Shown in pieces: positions 48,169 to 60,100 of a DNA stretch of 64,000 nt. The position numbers were made by a program, and so were the translations under genes. The notes under the pieces were generated by a model. It ran no database searches. It saw only the letters and a list, made by a program, of their open reading frames with translations, and was not told the origin of the DNA. Source of the DNA: Toxonevra muliebris (taxonomy: Eukaryota; Arthropoda; Insecta; Diptera; Pallopteridae); contig OY829329.1 in the NCBI GenBank assembly GCA_963691655.1, positions 52,553,279-52,617,278 on the forward strand, written 5' to 3'. Numbering within the stretch: position 1 is the stretch's first letter; every line of letters starts with the position of its first letter.

Positions 48169-51100
48169 ATTTATAAATAATGTTTAAACGTACATATTTA
48201 TGTTGTTAAATTAATTAATTATTTAGAAAGAAAAAGCAACATCAAAATAAACAGTTATGTATGTGTGTTTGTGAGCCTTTGTGTGTATAACATTCGTGTG
48301 TATGATATTTATTTTATATTTTTGCAATTAAGAACTACAAAATATATTCTAAAATTACTATATCGTTTAAATAGTTGCAATAGAAAATAATTTTTAATGT
48401 TTAATACTATTTATGTATTTTGCCTTTAATTTTGGCTAATAATGCACGCTAATATTTAAATTTTGCTTATACTAAAAGCAAACAAAATATATACGTGTAT
48501 TGTATTTGTAACTATCTAATTACTTTAACGAAGAGACAAAGAACAAAAAAAAATTTAATTACACATACGAAATAAATCGAAAATGTCGACAATGAAATTG
48601 ATAAATAGTTATATGTTACTTCTTTTCTTCGATAAAAGTATCGTTATCGTGACGTAAGTGTGTGTGTGTTTTTGTGGTATGGTAGGATGAAATGATGCGC
48701 AACACATACAACACATATACATATCGAACAGAAATTGAAATCGAAATTAGAAAATCTCACAATGCAAAATAATTTAGTATGCAAAAAAATATTGAAAATA
48801 ATATAATTTTGAAACTTCTTACGCGTATATTTTCCAACTCATCCTGTGTGCTTTGTAATTGATGCAGTAACTCATTGATGGATACTTTATTACTTGGAGC
48901 TCGGTGTGCCAATTCCAATGCCTGTGAAGTGGAAAATTTTTTATACGTATTAGAAATAGAAATTAAAATGGATCAAGGAAAGTTATTAAAGTATATATAT
49001 TTGCTGGAAAATTCGGTAGCACTGCTAGCTAAAGAAAGACAGAAACAAAATGGGAATTTAAATTTAGGTACGGCTGAATTTTAAATAACAAAGCTGCCTT
49101 CATAACTAATTTTTTCTTTAAATTAAAAAACTGCTTCTCTATTCCTTTTAGTTAATTTGTTCATTTCAGAATTTGGCATGTATTTGACTAATACGAATGC
49201 TTGTACCAAGTTTTGTTTCAGTAATTGCGGTCGCGAACAGGTGGACAAACGAACGATTTCATTTGTATGAGAGGTAGACGTGGTAATTGCACGATGTTCA
49301 CAATCTTCCCTACAGTTATTCTTAAGACTATTTAAACAAAGTACAACGAATTGATTTAAATTTATTTTACTATTTTCTCTCTATGAGAGGTGCCACGCCT
49401 ACTTGACCGATTTTATTAATTTTACAAATTGTTTGTATTATATTTGTTTAAGATTCCTCAAGTGCGTTGGGATATGGCGGTCACGGACAGAGGGACGTAG
49501 TTAGATCGATTCCGTTATGCACGCTGATCATTATGGGCGTTACAAGCAAGCGTTACTCGATCAAAACCAATATACCTCATCAAGGCCGTATTTAGGGGGG
49601 AAGTTTTGGGGGCTCTGACCCCCCAGAAATGTAAAAACTTTTTCTTAATTTTTGATATTGATTGCCAGTGGATGGAAAAAAAAGTCAAAATAAAATCTAT
49701 TGAACGATTTTAAAATATTTTTAATCGGTTTCTTTTTAAAAAGTCAAATAAAAGAAAAAATTTTAAAAATATATTTGAATTGAAATCGTACGAAGTTGTG
49801 CTACATGGCCAAAAACGGTATTTTCAGGGGTTTCAACCCCATTGTTCTAAAACGAGACGTAATGGGAAGTTTTTGACCTCAGACTCGTGTTCAGCATGAA
49901 AAATTCATTCGCAAACACTAGGAACAATTCACCAAACCCATGCAGGACAGTGTGAATAAGCTTCAAAGTTCTTAATCTTAAAATATAATTAATCCTTTAA
50001 CCCATTATTGCTCAGAGCACCCGACTCGAAAAATTTCAATGCTGTGACTGCACGAATTTAGGGAATATATGCCAACCTCATCCTGGCTCCCCATCATTGA
50101 TAATGGCCCAAATTCTCACTGATAATCATTTGAAAAAAATTTGTCTCTGACTATTTTTGGCATTTTTGATCATTTTTTTGAGGTTAGGTTTATTATCAGT
50201 AATGGCAAGTCAATAAGTTATCGAAATTATGTCTTTCACGATAAAAAATGTATTTGAATCCACATTGAATAATATTTATTTGAAAAAATTTAAATTGATT
50301 ATTCTGTGATTTTTTTTGTCATTTTCGGCCATTTTTTTAGGTTAAGATTAAGAAAATTCGGAAACAAAAATTTTTCCTAAAGCTTTAAGATATTTATCCA
50401 CTTTTCTCCATAGTCTGATAGAGTCCATCAAATACATCATCGTATTTAATTTATTGTATTTAAACATCAGTTTCATAAAAATTTTATATGAATATTTTCT
50501 TCGAATGAAAAGCCCCCCGCCACTTCTCCGCCCACCGCCCCCCGCCCCGAAAAAATCCTGGCTACGGCCCTGTACCTCATAAACACAGTTTCTTTGAATC
50601 CTTAAGCCTCAAAACTCCACTCCATTTTTTTCTTTATCCTCACCTGATCAGCTCGAGCAATTCTCTCTGCTTCCTGTCCCTGCTGATACATATGCAAATA
50701 CATTTTATTTTGCTTCTCTTCGTGCTCGATCAATTTTCGTTGCAAATCTTCTAATTGTTTCTCCAGCTCACGTATACGTTCCTTGGCATGCTCATAATCA
50801 GGAACGATATCTGCATATCGAGTATTACACTCGGCTAACTTTTGTAGCAGCGCTTCGACTTTATCGTTGTGACTGCGTTTCATTTCGCTAGTACTAGCAT
50901 CTTGATTACGTATGAGCTCTTCGATTTTTTGCTCATAAATACGTATCAATTCTTGACGTTGTAATTCATAATTTTCAACACTACCACCAGCATTACTATC
51001 ACTTGTTCCAGCTGCTTCATCGCTACCACAAGCTATATCGTGTGTATGCCCACCATATGAATCTTTCGAATGTATTGAAGATGTGGTTAAATCTTCAAAG

Positions 51101-54100
51101 TGACCTGAATCAGCAAAAGAACTTTGCATATCCGATGATAATGGTTGACTATTATGATGATGATTATGATTGAGATGATGATGACCTGCAGCGGCATTAA
51201 CAATATGTCGTGGACTTGATTTGGTAGCATCATCTACCATATCAACAATAGGTGAAACATCCTGTGAGGTTTTCAAGTCAGCTTCACGCACTGTGACTGC
51301 ATCACTCGATGCTGAACGTTCTTCGGGCGAGCTAAGTGATGCTTTGAATAGGCGCAATTCAACAACTTCACGTGTTAAACGCAATATTTCCGAATCTTTA
51401 TGTTCAAGATCTTGACGCGCTACATTGAGTAATTCACGAAGACGTCTAATGTGACGTTGAGCGCGTTGTGTCGGTGTTAGATAGTCTGGTCCAACTTGCC
51501 CAGCATAATTCGAACAGTGGACGACATACTTCATTTTGCGGCCGCTGAACGTGGTGCCATTTCTGTGTTGGGGGGGAAAAATATAATAATTATTTAGTTT
51601 TGATAACAAGAATAAATGTTTAAGGTTATGTGTGACTTGACAGTAAGCGAGCTTGATTATTTTAGAATTTCGGAAACTCACTTATTTCAGAATCTTTGAA
51701 ATTCACTTATGTTTTTATTTAATTTATTTTTTTTTTTTTTTAACTTTAAAATTTCAAAACCATCGAGCTCGCTTACTGTCGAATCGCAAAGGCGTTTAAT
51801 TTCATTCAAACTTACCTCGCAACATATGGATGCTCACAGGACATTGTTGAACGTCCAGAAGTCGTGGTGGCAAATGAATATAATGAATCTAGATCATCAT
51901 CCAAATAGGTGCAAGGTGAATCTGGAGTCACAGGAGGTGTTTTTGGTGTTAATTTTGTTTCGGGTACTGCTGACAATGGTGAAGACTTCGTCGTGCAATA
52001 GTGATGATGTTGATGATGATTATATTTTGAATGACTTATTGGTGTTTTGGGAGTTTTTGGGGTTGTCACTGCTGTTGTAGTAGTAGTAGTGGTTCCGTTT
52101 CCTGACACTGTTGTCGATGTCGTTCTCGTTGCCGCTGCGCTGCCGTTAAGATTCAAAGACTGTTGTTTCCGGAGAAAGGTTAAATCGATAATAAAACATA
52201 AATTTATACTGTTAGTTAAACGCATTGGCAAAAGATTTGCAAAATTTACTTTCTATAATTTTTTATTTTTGTTTTTTTTTTTTAGTTTCTTGTTATTGTT
52301 GTGGTTAATTATAGTTAGTAGATATACATATTAGTATTGGTTAGAAAATCTATACAGTTGTTGGTTAAATGTGTGAAGGTATTTTTTTTTTTTTTTTTTT
52401 TACTTATTCTTCTTTAAGTTTTTGAATTGTTGCTCAATTTAAAGCAGCGATCACTTTTTCTTGAGTAAAAAAAATAATACATACTAAATTCGCATGTGGT
52501 AGCTATGATGGTTGTTGGCTTGCTGGCTGCTGTTGCTGGCTGATGGATGATTATGCTGATTATTTGAGCGAATCACTCGAGCATATTTCACGCTCCTCTA
52601 ATACATACCAAACCAAACCAAAAAATTTACTAAACTAAAAGAAAATATGCGAATATGTAGTACCTACTACGAACGTTTTAGTTAACCGCAGCTCAGCTAC
52701 TTTCAAAGCTTGCGCTCGCATATTTGTGGTCAATTTTCTGCTTGTTGCCTACCTATCTATGTACCTGCCTGCTTGTTGCAATAACAGCAAATATTGTTGT
52801 AAATACAATAATATATGATTTCATACTTATGCAGTTATGTTGGGAAAACAAAGAATATGAGTATTTATTTATAATTTTTTACTAATTTTCATTTATATAC
52901 AACATTAACTCATAAAACAACAGTAAATAGGATTTGAAAAGCGTAGATTTTCACTTAAAATTTATTGTGGTTTTATGTATTAACATTTTTTCTTCTTCTC
53001 CTTTATCTGTTTTACCTTTTTAGCATATATTTTTTATTTCATTTCTGCAATTGAGATGTTTATTTTTTTGCTTTGAGAAATTACCACACTCGCATTAGTG
53101 TTCACTATTAGTGTCTTTAGCATAATTTCTTTCATCTCTTCAGCATTGTAATTTATGTACAAGCAACAGAAGCTTCAATTGGACATGCTGCAGAATCACT
53201 GACCATAAAAAATAAAAGAAAAACAAACCACAAGATGTGACAATTCTTTCAAGTTTTTCACTTCGTTTATTTTGGCTGTAGTTACTTTTCGAAGAAGAAT
53301 CAAGTTTCCGTAGCATTCATTTTCTGCCAAAAGACAGACAAACTAATGAGTTCACCGAAGATATTGAGAGCACGTACATAGCAGCAGAATAGGCAGTTTT
53401 TTTTCACAAATTGCAGCTTAATGAGTTTTTTGCTCTATTAAACTTTGGTAAGTTAGTATACATTAGCCTAATCTATGCTTTACCTTCGACATATACAAAA
53501 ATTATGTCTTATTTTGTTTTTGAGAGGAAGTTCCGAAATATCAAAAGAACCTGTCCAACCTGGTCAGTTTTAGCTAGTTTATAAATTATGTTGCAAAATA
53601 AACTAAAATTAAATGAAGGCATTGAAAAGAAGAAAGAAGTGGTGACAATTTTTAACTGACGAGACGTTGGTACCTGTTTGAAAAAAATAATTGCTGTCTG
53701 TCTTCGTTTAGCTATTAATAAATTGGACTCTTCTTCTATTTCCAATATATACGAACTATTACACTGGAATACAGCGAAAATATAACATGAACCAAAGTAT
53801 GTTTTCTAATCTAATTCGAGGTCGCTGAACATACGAAAATCACGCTCATTTTTTTCCTATGGTTTTAGAGAGGTTACAGTTTTACTTACAGGCAAATATC
53901 TCATTAAATTTAGTCGAGTTTGTCTATATATCACTAGAAATATAATCTAATTACGCATCTAATGTTACCAAACCTATTTAAATTGGATTATAAATGACTG
54001 AAATATGTCTGCTGAAATTTAAATTTTGATGTGATTTTTGAGAAATTTTCACACAAGTCGTGGACTAAGTATTTCTTTCTCACAAAAAGTAATCACCAAA

Positions 54101-57100
54101 TTTCAAGTTTTATTTTTTTAATCGATAGACCATTTCAATAGACCAATACAATGAAATGATAACAAACGGATCGAAAATGACAGAGTAATCAATGATTGAG
54201 TAAAAATGAAATATTTTAATTTTTTTTCGAAAATTCGAAATTTTTCTCATAATTCATTCTGCTGTAGAAAATGATGAAACTCTTTAATTTTGGCAATTAT
54301 TCGCTGTTTCAGGAACCAGCAGTAATCTGCCATCAGGCCCTCATCCCAGAAATCTCGGTATCGTCTTTTGATTTCAGCCATATCTAGGTGAAGCCGTTCG
54401 CCCTGCTCGTCACTATCTGCATCTAGATTTGATGGAAAGAAGTTTAAATTGCTGCATAAAAAAAGCATTTTGGGTGGCATATTCGAACCAGAATTTTCGG
54501 AATTAAATTTATTTATCAAGAAAGAAGACATGATTGTCATTTTTATAATTTCTCAGAAAATTACGAACAACATCAGCAAATACTTTCCAAGCTTCTCGTT
54601 CTGGCTCACTCAAGCACTCAGTAAATCCAGCATCGTTGAAAAACTTCCTGATTTGAGATCCAATGAATACGACCGCTTTGATTTTTTGTATTGACAATTT
54701 CAGGAACGCTTTTTGTAAGGATTCCATTCGCGCTTCCGTTATTTTTCAATGCTCTAACGCAATTATTTATGAGACCAAGCATGATGTGGGGGAGGGGGGG
54801 GGGGCGGAGGAATGATTTTGTTTTTATCGAGAAGTGTATTTTGGTTTCATTGCGGCCAAACACGTTTAGAATAGTATGCACGAAATGCTCAAATGGTTTA
54901 TCATTAAAAACTTTAAGAACTGTAACCTGAAAAATCCACTTTGCCATTTTGTCATAGAAAAAAAAGAATGTGATATTTCTGATCAGCGACCTCGTTTAGT
55001 TTAGTTTAAAAAAAAATACTTTGGTTCATGTTTTTAACGCTCGTATCTATACAGTTTTTCGCGGTAGTATACCGTTTTTTCAACTCCAAAACCGCATCAA
55101 ATTTATCAATCGCAATGCAAAACATCTGAGAGAACAATGGCAACTCGTTGCGAGTATACTTTTGAAAGAAGTGCAAACATTGAAGGAGATTCTTATCGTC
55201 AAATGTAACTTGAAATGTCCATGCGTTGATTTCTTTAAATACCTCAAAGTAAAGCCGGAATCGCTTCGTCAAATTTCTTCAAAGCACAAATTCAATACAA
55301 CTACAGAAGGAGATATGAAAATGGAGAACGAAGACGATTTAGATGATGGATAAATTGCTTTCCTTGTTAATTTTCATTGAAAAAAATTGATACTGCGAAA
55401 TATACAGTTTTTTTATAACGATTTACAGTTTTTTTTATAACGATTTACAGTTTTTTTTTTAAATTTTAGATTTAAAAAAATTTGTATGCAGAACCCTAGC
55501 ATTTTTCAGTATCTATCATTTGTGAACAAACAATTTTCCCTAAGTCAGTGTGGCAAATTTGAAAATAGCAATAAGTTTGTAAAAAATCTAATAAAACGAC
55601 AGTGTTGCAACAAAAAAGTATGTATGTAATTAGTGTTGCGAACTTTCAAGTTAAAGGCAATGGATTTTTCGTATAATTTTATGTGAATATCACACTTTTT
55701 GCAAAAAAGTCTCAAAAGTTGCAAGGATTTTAAAAAAAGTCTCAAATTTTGGGTATTTTCGAAAAGTCTACAATCAGTCAAAAAAGTTGCAAATTGCAAC
55801 TTTAGTCTCATAACGGCCATGCTGGTCGTGGTTATCCGCACGATTTCAGAACTCGGCACGGTCGACCATTTCACTTTGCTGTCCGATTTCGGCATACAAC
55901 TATGGGTCCCTTTCATTCATGTACCTACAAATATAGTTCACACAAAATTAAGGAATGCGAAATAGCTTGACAAGCACCTCCACATGCTTTCGTTCTATAA
56001 TAGTAGTATTAGTACGATTAACGATATGAAAATGAAACAAATAATATGAAAATGGGTACAAGTAAGTAGAAATTCATTAAAAATGATCCTCTTACGTTTT
56101 TATTTTCGTACAAGTACTAAATTATGTACCTTTATTTTATTTGTCTACCCACTTTTAAAACATGTTCTAATGCCAAAAGGCATACCTGAATAAATTCTAC
56201 CAGACATGATAAAAAACAAAAATTCTTCAAACAGAAGTAGGTTAATAATTGCCGGTTGGTTTTTGTGCTGCTATTAGTGGTGAGCATAAATTAAACTAGT
56301 TGCATACACGTACATATGTACGTAGTATGTAAATACATTGTGTGAATGTAAAACTACGACATATGATGCAAAATACCTACATAGATGTTATTTCTAGATT
56401 TTTCACAAGACCCTTCAATTGACGAGCATATAGTGTATAAAAATAGAAAAGTATGGTAGTAGAAAATATAAAGAAAAATAACCTAAATAACAGACGTCTT
56501 TTTACCTACCTATGTACACACAAGTAAACTGTGTAGTAGAGTAAAAGAATTAAGTATAAATCACGTTTCATATCTTCTTTTTCAAAGGTAAATGAAATGA
56601 AAATGATGCAATTGAGTTTATTAAAAACTTTCAAAAAGTAATGCAATTATATGTGTGACAAATGGCTATAAAAGTAAGAAACTAAAGTGATATAAATCTT
56701 TGAGGAATGTGCATACAATATCTAAAGCCTTTCAAAGCATGTAAAGAAAATCAATAAAAGCATGACACTAAAAATTAAAATACAAAAACATGTCCATAAT
56801 AGTGCCTGAGTTGGCTGGCAAGTTGTGAAACGTAAAAATACTTTGCAAAATGAAAGAATATTGAAGAGAAGTGTGACTAGCCCACCTATATATTAACTGC
56901 CAGAGAAAAACTGTTTGGATAGGTGCCAAAAAGTCTTTCAAATCTGCATTTATCTATTAAAAGTATTGGTTTTTTTTTATTTTATAAATATGCTACTGAT
57001 AGCTTTTTTTTATTGAAGTATGAAATCCATACATATGAATATGTATTTATGTATCCATGTATATGGCTATAGTTTCTTTTGGTGCAGCAAGCAAAGCATA

Positions 57101-60100
57101 TAGCAAATTGCATAAGGAGAGATAATCAATTCATCAATAAACGTTAATAAATTATACAATTTAAAGGCCAATGAACCACATTTAACTCATGTGCACGGTC
57201 AGATACAATACCATTTAAATAATTTATTACATCAAAGTGAGAAAAAAAAGAGATAATTATATGAACATACTGGCAAATTCAAGCAAAAATATACTTAGTT
57301 GATTTTTACATACTATTTATTATTACATTAAATCTATTTTAGCTATAACTTTTAATTCATATGAGACAAGATTCGTATTTCAATTACCATTTATTAGATT
57401 AAAATCTTTAGAAATACTTCACCAACATCCATTGCTTTAAAATTTTACATTTTTTTTCACTTATATTTTATTGAATTTGTTATTTTTTAATTGAATTCTT
57501 GAAATTTAAATTAGATTTTATATTAACAATGCTATTTTAATACAACACTAAACCATTTTCTTTTTTTTTCGGAACCACTTTGCACCATTACCAATTTTTA
57601 ACTAAATGCACCTGATACTTTTTATGCAGAAAACAAAGTGTAAATATATAATGTAGGTATATCAATATTGGTGACAACAAAATGATAAAAGAACAGTTTT
57701 CTCCTTAGAAATGGGCAAAATATGATTTTATGTGCCCTTTCCTCAATGTAAAAAAAAACACAAGCAGAGATGCCAGATGGATGATTTTAACCCGATTTCT
57801 ACGTAAACATTTTATTGGTTTAGTTTCGTTATGTTTTATATTGACACAATGGATTATAAATACCCAGATTGTGGCAAATAATTTTCGTTTTACAATTTAA
57901 AAACTTAACAGTAAATATTGGTTTATCCAAAATCTGATTAAACTTGTGGAATAACAAGGCAACAGCCGAATTTTGAAACTCCAAATTGTGTTAAATTAGG
58001 TCTGTTCACGGACTTTCTTAGTAAAAACTTGCAGCGAGAGAGTAAAATAAAGATGGAGAAAAAAAGTACGTAAACAGAAAACTAGTAGAAACTAGTAAGT
58101 AAACAGCTGATCGATTGTTTTGGCAACCAATTTTTAGTAGAAAAAAAAATTGTGCGGTTGTGATTTTTGTAAATTAAATAAAAATTTTAAAATGGGATTA
58201 CCCCGATTTAAGGTAAAGTGCTCTCCAAATACCTTCAAGTGAGCGCAAAGTGGAATGTACAGAAAATAGAATTGAAATGTGCAATTAATGAATTTCTTTA
58301 TATTCAGATGCTATTTCTTTGCGTGTTGCTGTTCTTGCTACTGTAAGAAGAGTTTCGAATTTATTGAGATCATTTCTTGTGGCACACCAGTATTCACAAG
58401 TATTTATATCTTCCACAACATTACCAATATTTCTTTTTCCTGAAAAATAACAAAACACACTTCTTGCTGGCGTTCAAATTTTTGACAGTTCTTATTTTTA
58501 GGCAGTTAAAAATTATTGCAAGTAAAAATTTTACTAATAGAAATTTGCAGCTACTGTTTTCTCTCTCACTTTTTTACGCTCTCGTTTTTCTCTCTCGTTG
58601 CAAGTTTTTCGAGTGCGTGAACACTTTACTAGTAAAAACTTGCAACAATTTGCAATAATTTGTAACAATTTTTTGTATGTGAACAGATCTATTGACACCA
58701 ACGCTGAAATCGGGTTAAAGTAATTTTATTGTTTTTTTTAGCTAAATGATGTATCAACTTTTTTATAAATAGTTTTCAGACTATTCCAAACTACTTTCGA
58801 ATATTCTGTGGTTTCGAAATATTATTTTATTTGGTACAACCAAATTGCTTTCAGATTATTCCAAATTTCCCATAGTTATTCTGAATCACAATTCTATTTC
58901 AGAATATTTCAAATTAGTATATTTTCGAATGATTAACGAAAATTCCATATTGATTTCAGAATATACAAAATCTTTCCACAACATTCTTTATTTTAGAATA
59001 TTCCAAATCTGCCTAAAATATTCTCAGTTCAAAATTGATTTTAGAATACTTAAAGTCTCTCTGTGCTATTCTGAGCTCCAATTTTATTTCAAAACATTCC
59101 CAATTGCAGATTATGTTAAACTGATTTCAGTAAAAACCAAAGCTTTCTGCGAAATTCTGAATCTTCCTAGGTTTATTTTTGAATATTCCAAATTAATTTC
59201 AAAATATTGGCAATTGATTGTGGAATATTCTAAATTTATTACAGACAAAATTCATTACTGAAAATTCTAAATGTACCGAATATTTCTGTTCCAAAATTTT
59301 AGATTTTTCAACAATTTCATCTGGCATCATTGATCAGAAATCACACAAAGAGGTGCAAACCGGAAAAAGGAAACAAATATAGCAGTTTTTGTTTCAATCC
59401 ATCTTCAGAAATGAAACGATAAGTGAAACAATATATTGTGAAATGAAACAATGACGTAGTTATAGTATAAATCGTAAAGATTCCATAACAATGTGAATGC
59501 GAGAATATACGACATTGTAGAAAGTATGTCAAACTTATTAAAAATTCATAAGAACTAAAGACAACAGATTTCTTTAATGATTCCTTAAATTTAAGAACTA
59601 TTTCTCTCTAAAGATTTCTAAATATATTTATCTATCTACAAAATTGTGGTAGTTTGGTTTTTTCCCTTTTGTTTTCATTAACCAAGTATGTAAGTACGTA
59701 ACAATTCCAACAATTTACAATTATGTACACAAACTGGAACGAAGGATAGGTTAAGAAATAGCAACAGAAATAACTAGTAGTGTGAGCTTTCAACTCAATT
59801 TATATTCACACGCCTTTTATAATATATCATACATACATATGTACATACATGTAACCACAACAACAGAAACGAGAAAATCGATATGGTTAACCGAAAAAAT
59901 TTTTAAAGTGTTTAATTTTCTTTTTTTTATTTCTTACCATATTTTTTTGAACATCCTTATTACTTTCTCTCTTCCTCGCTTCTAACTCAGCCATAATGTT
60001 GGTTGAATTTTCTTTACCACCACCATTTGTGACACAACAATTACCACCATCTGGTGCTTCTCGTTCATATTCAGCATTTCCATCAATATCATTCATATGC

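Larger units (their letters stand above)
44721..48822 (-). other. qtc intron 4
   Basis: About 4.1 kb. Carries a LINE fragment (45967-47035), an RNase H scrap (about 47095-47230), a TIR element (47642-47873) and a T run of 31 at 48137-48167. The rest is AT-rich and unrecognised. Confidence 0.7.

Noticed and set aside
54247..54947. Host gene nested in qtc intron 1
   Set aside because: The frames are broken, motifs match a dispersed orphan family and inverted arms surround them, so a mobile element remnant is the better reading.
55021..55353. 110-codon frame on the plus strand ending in acidic residues
   Set aside because: Conflicts with the minus-strand frame at 55272-55006 and with the inverted-repeat arm; no recognisable domain.
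58845..59261. 138-codon open frame
   Set aside because: Produced by the TTTCAGAATATTCC repeat array; the residues repeat with the DNA words.
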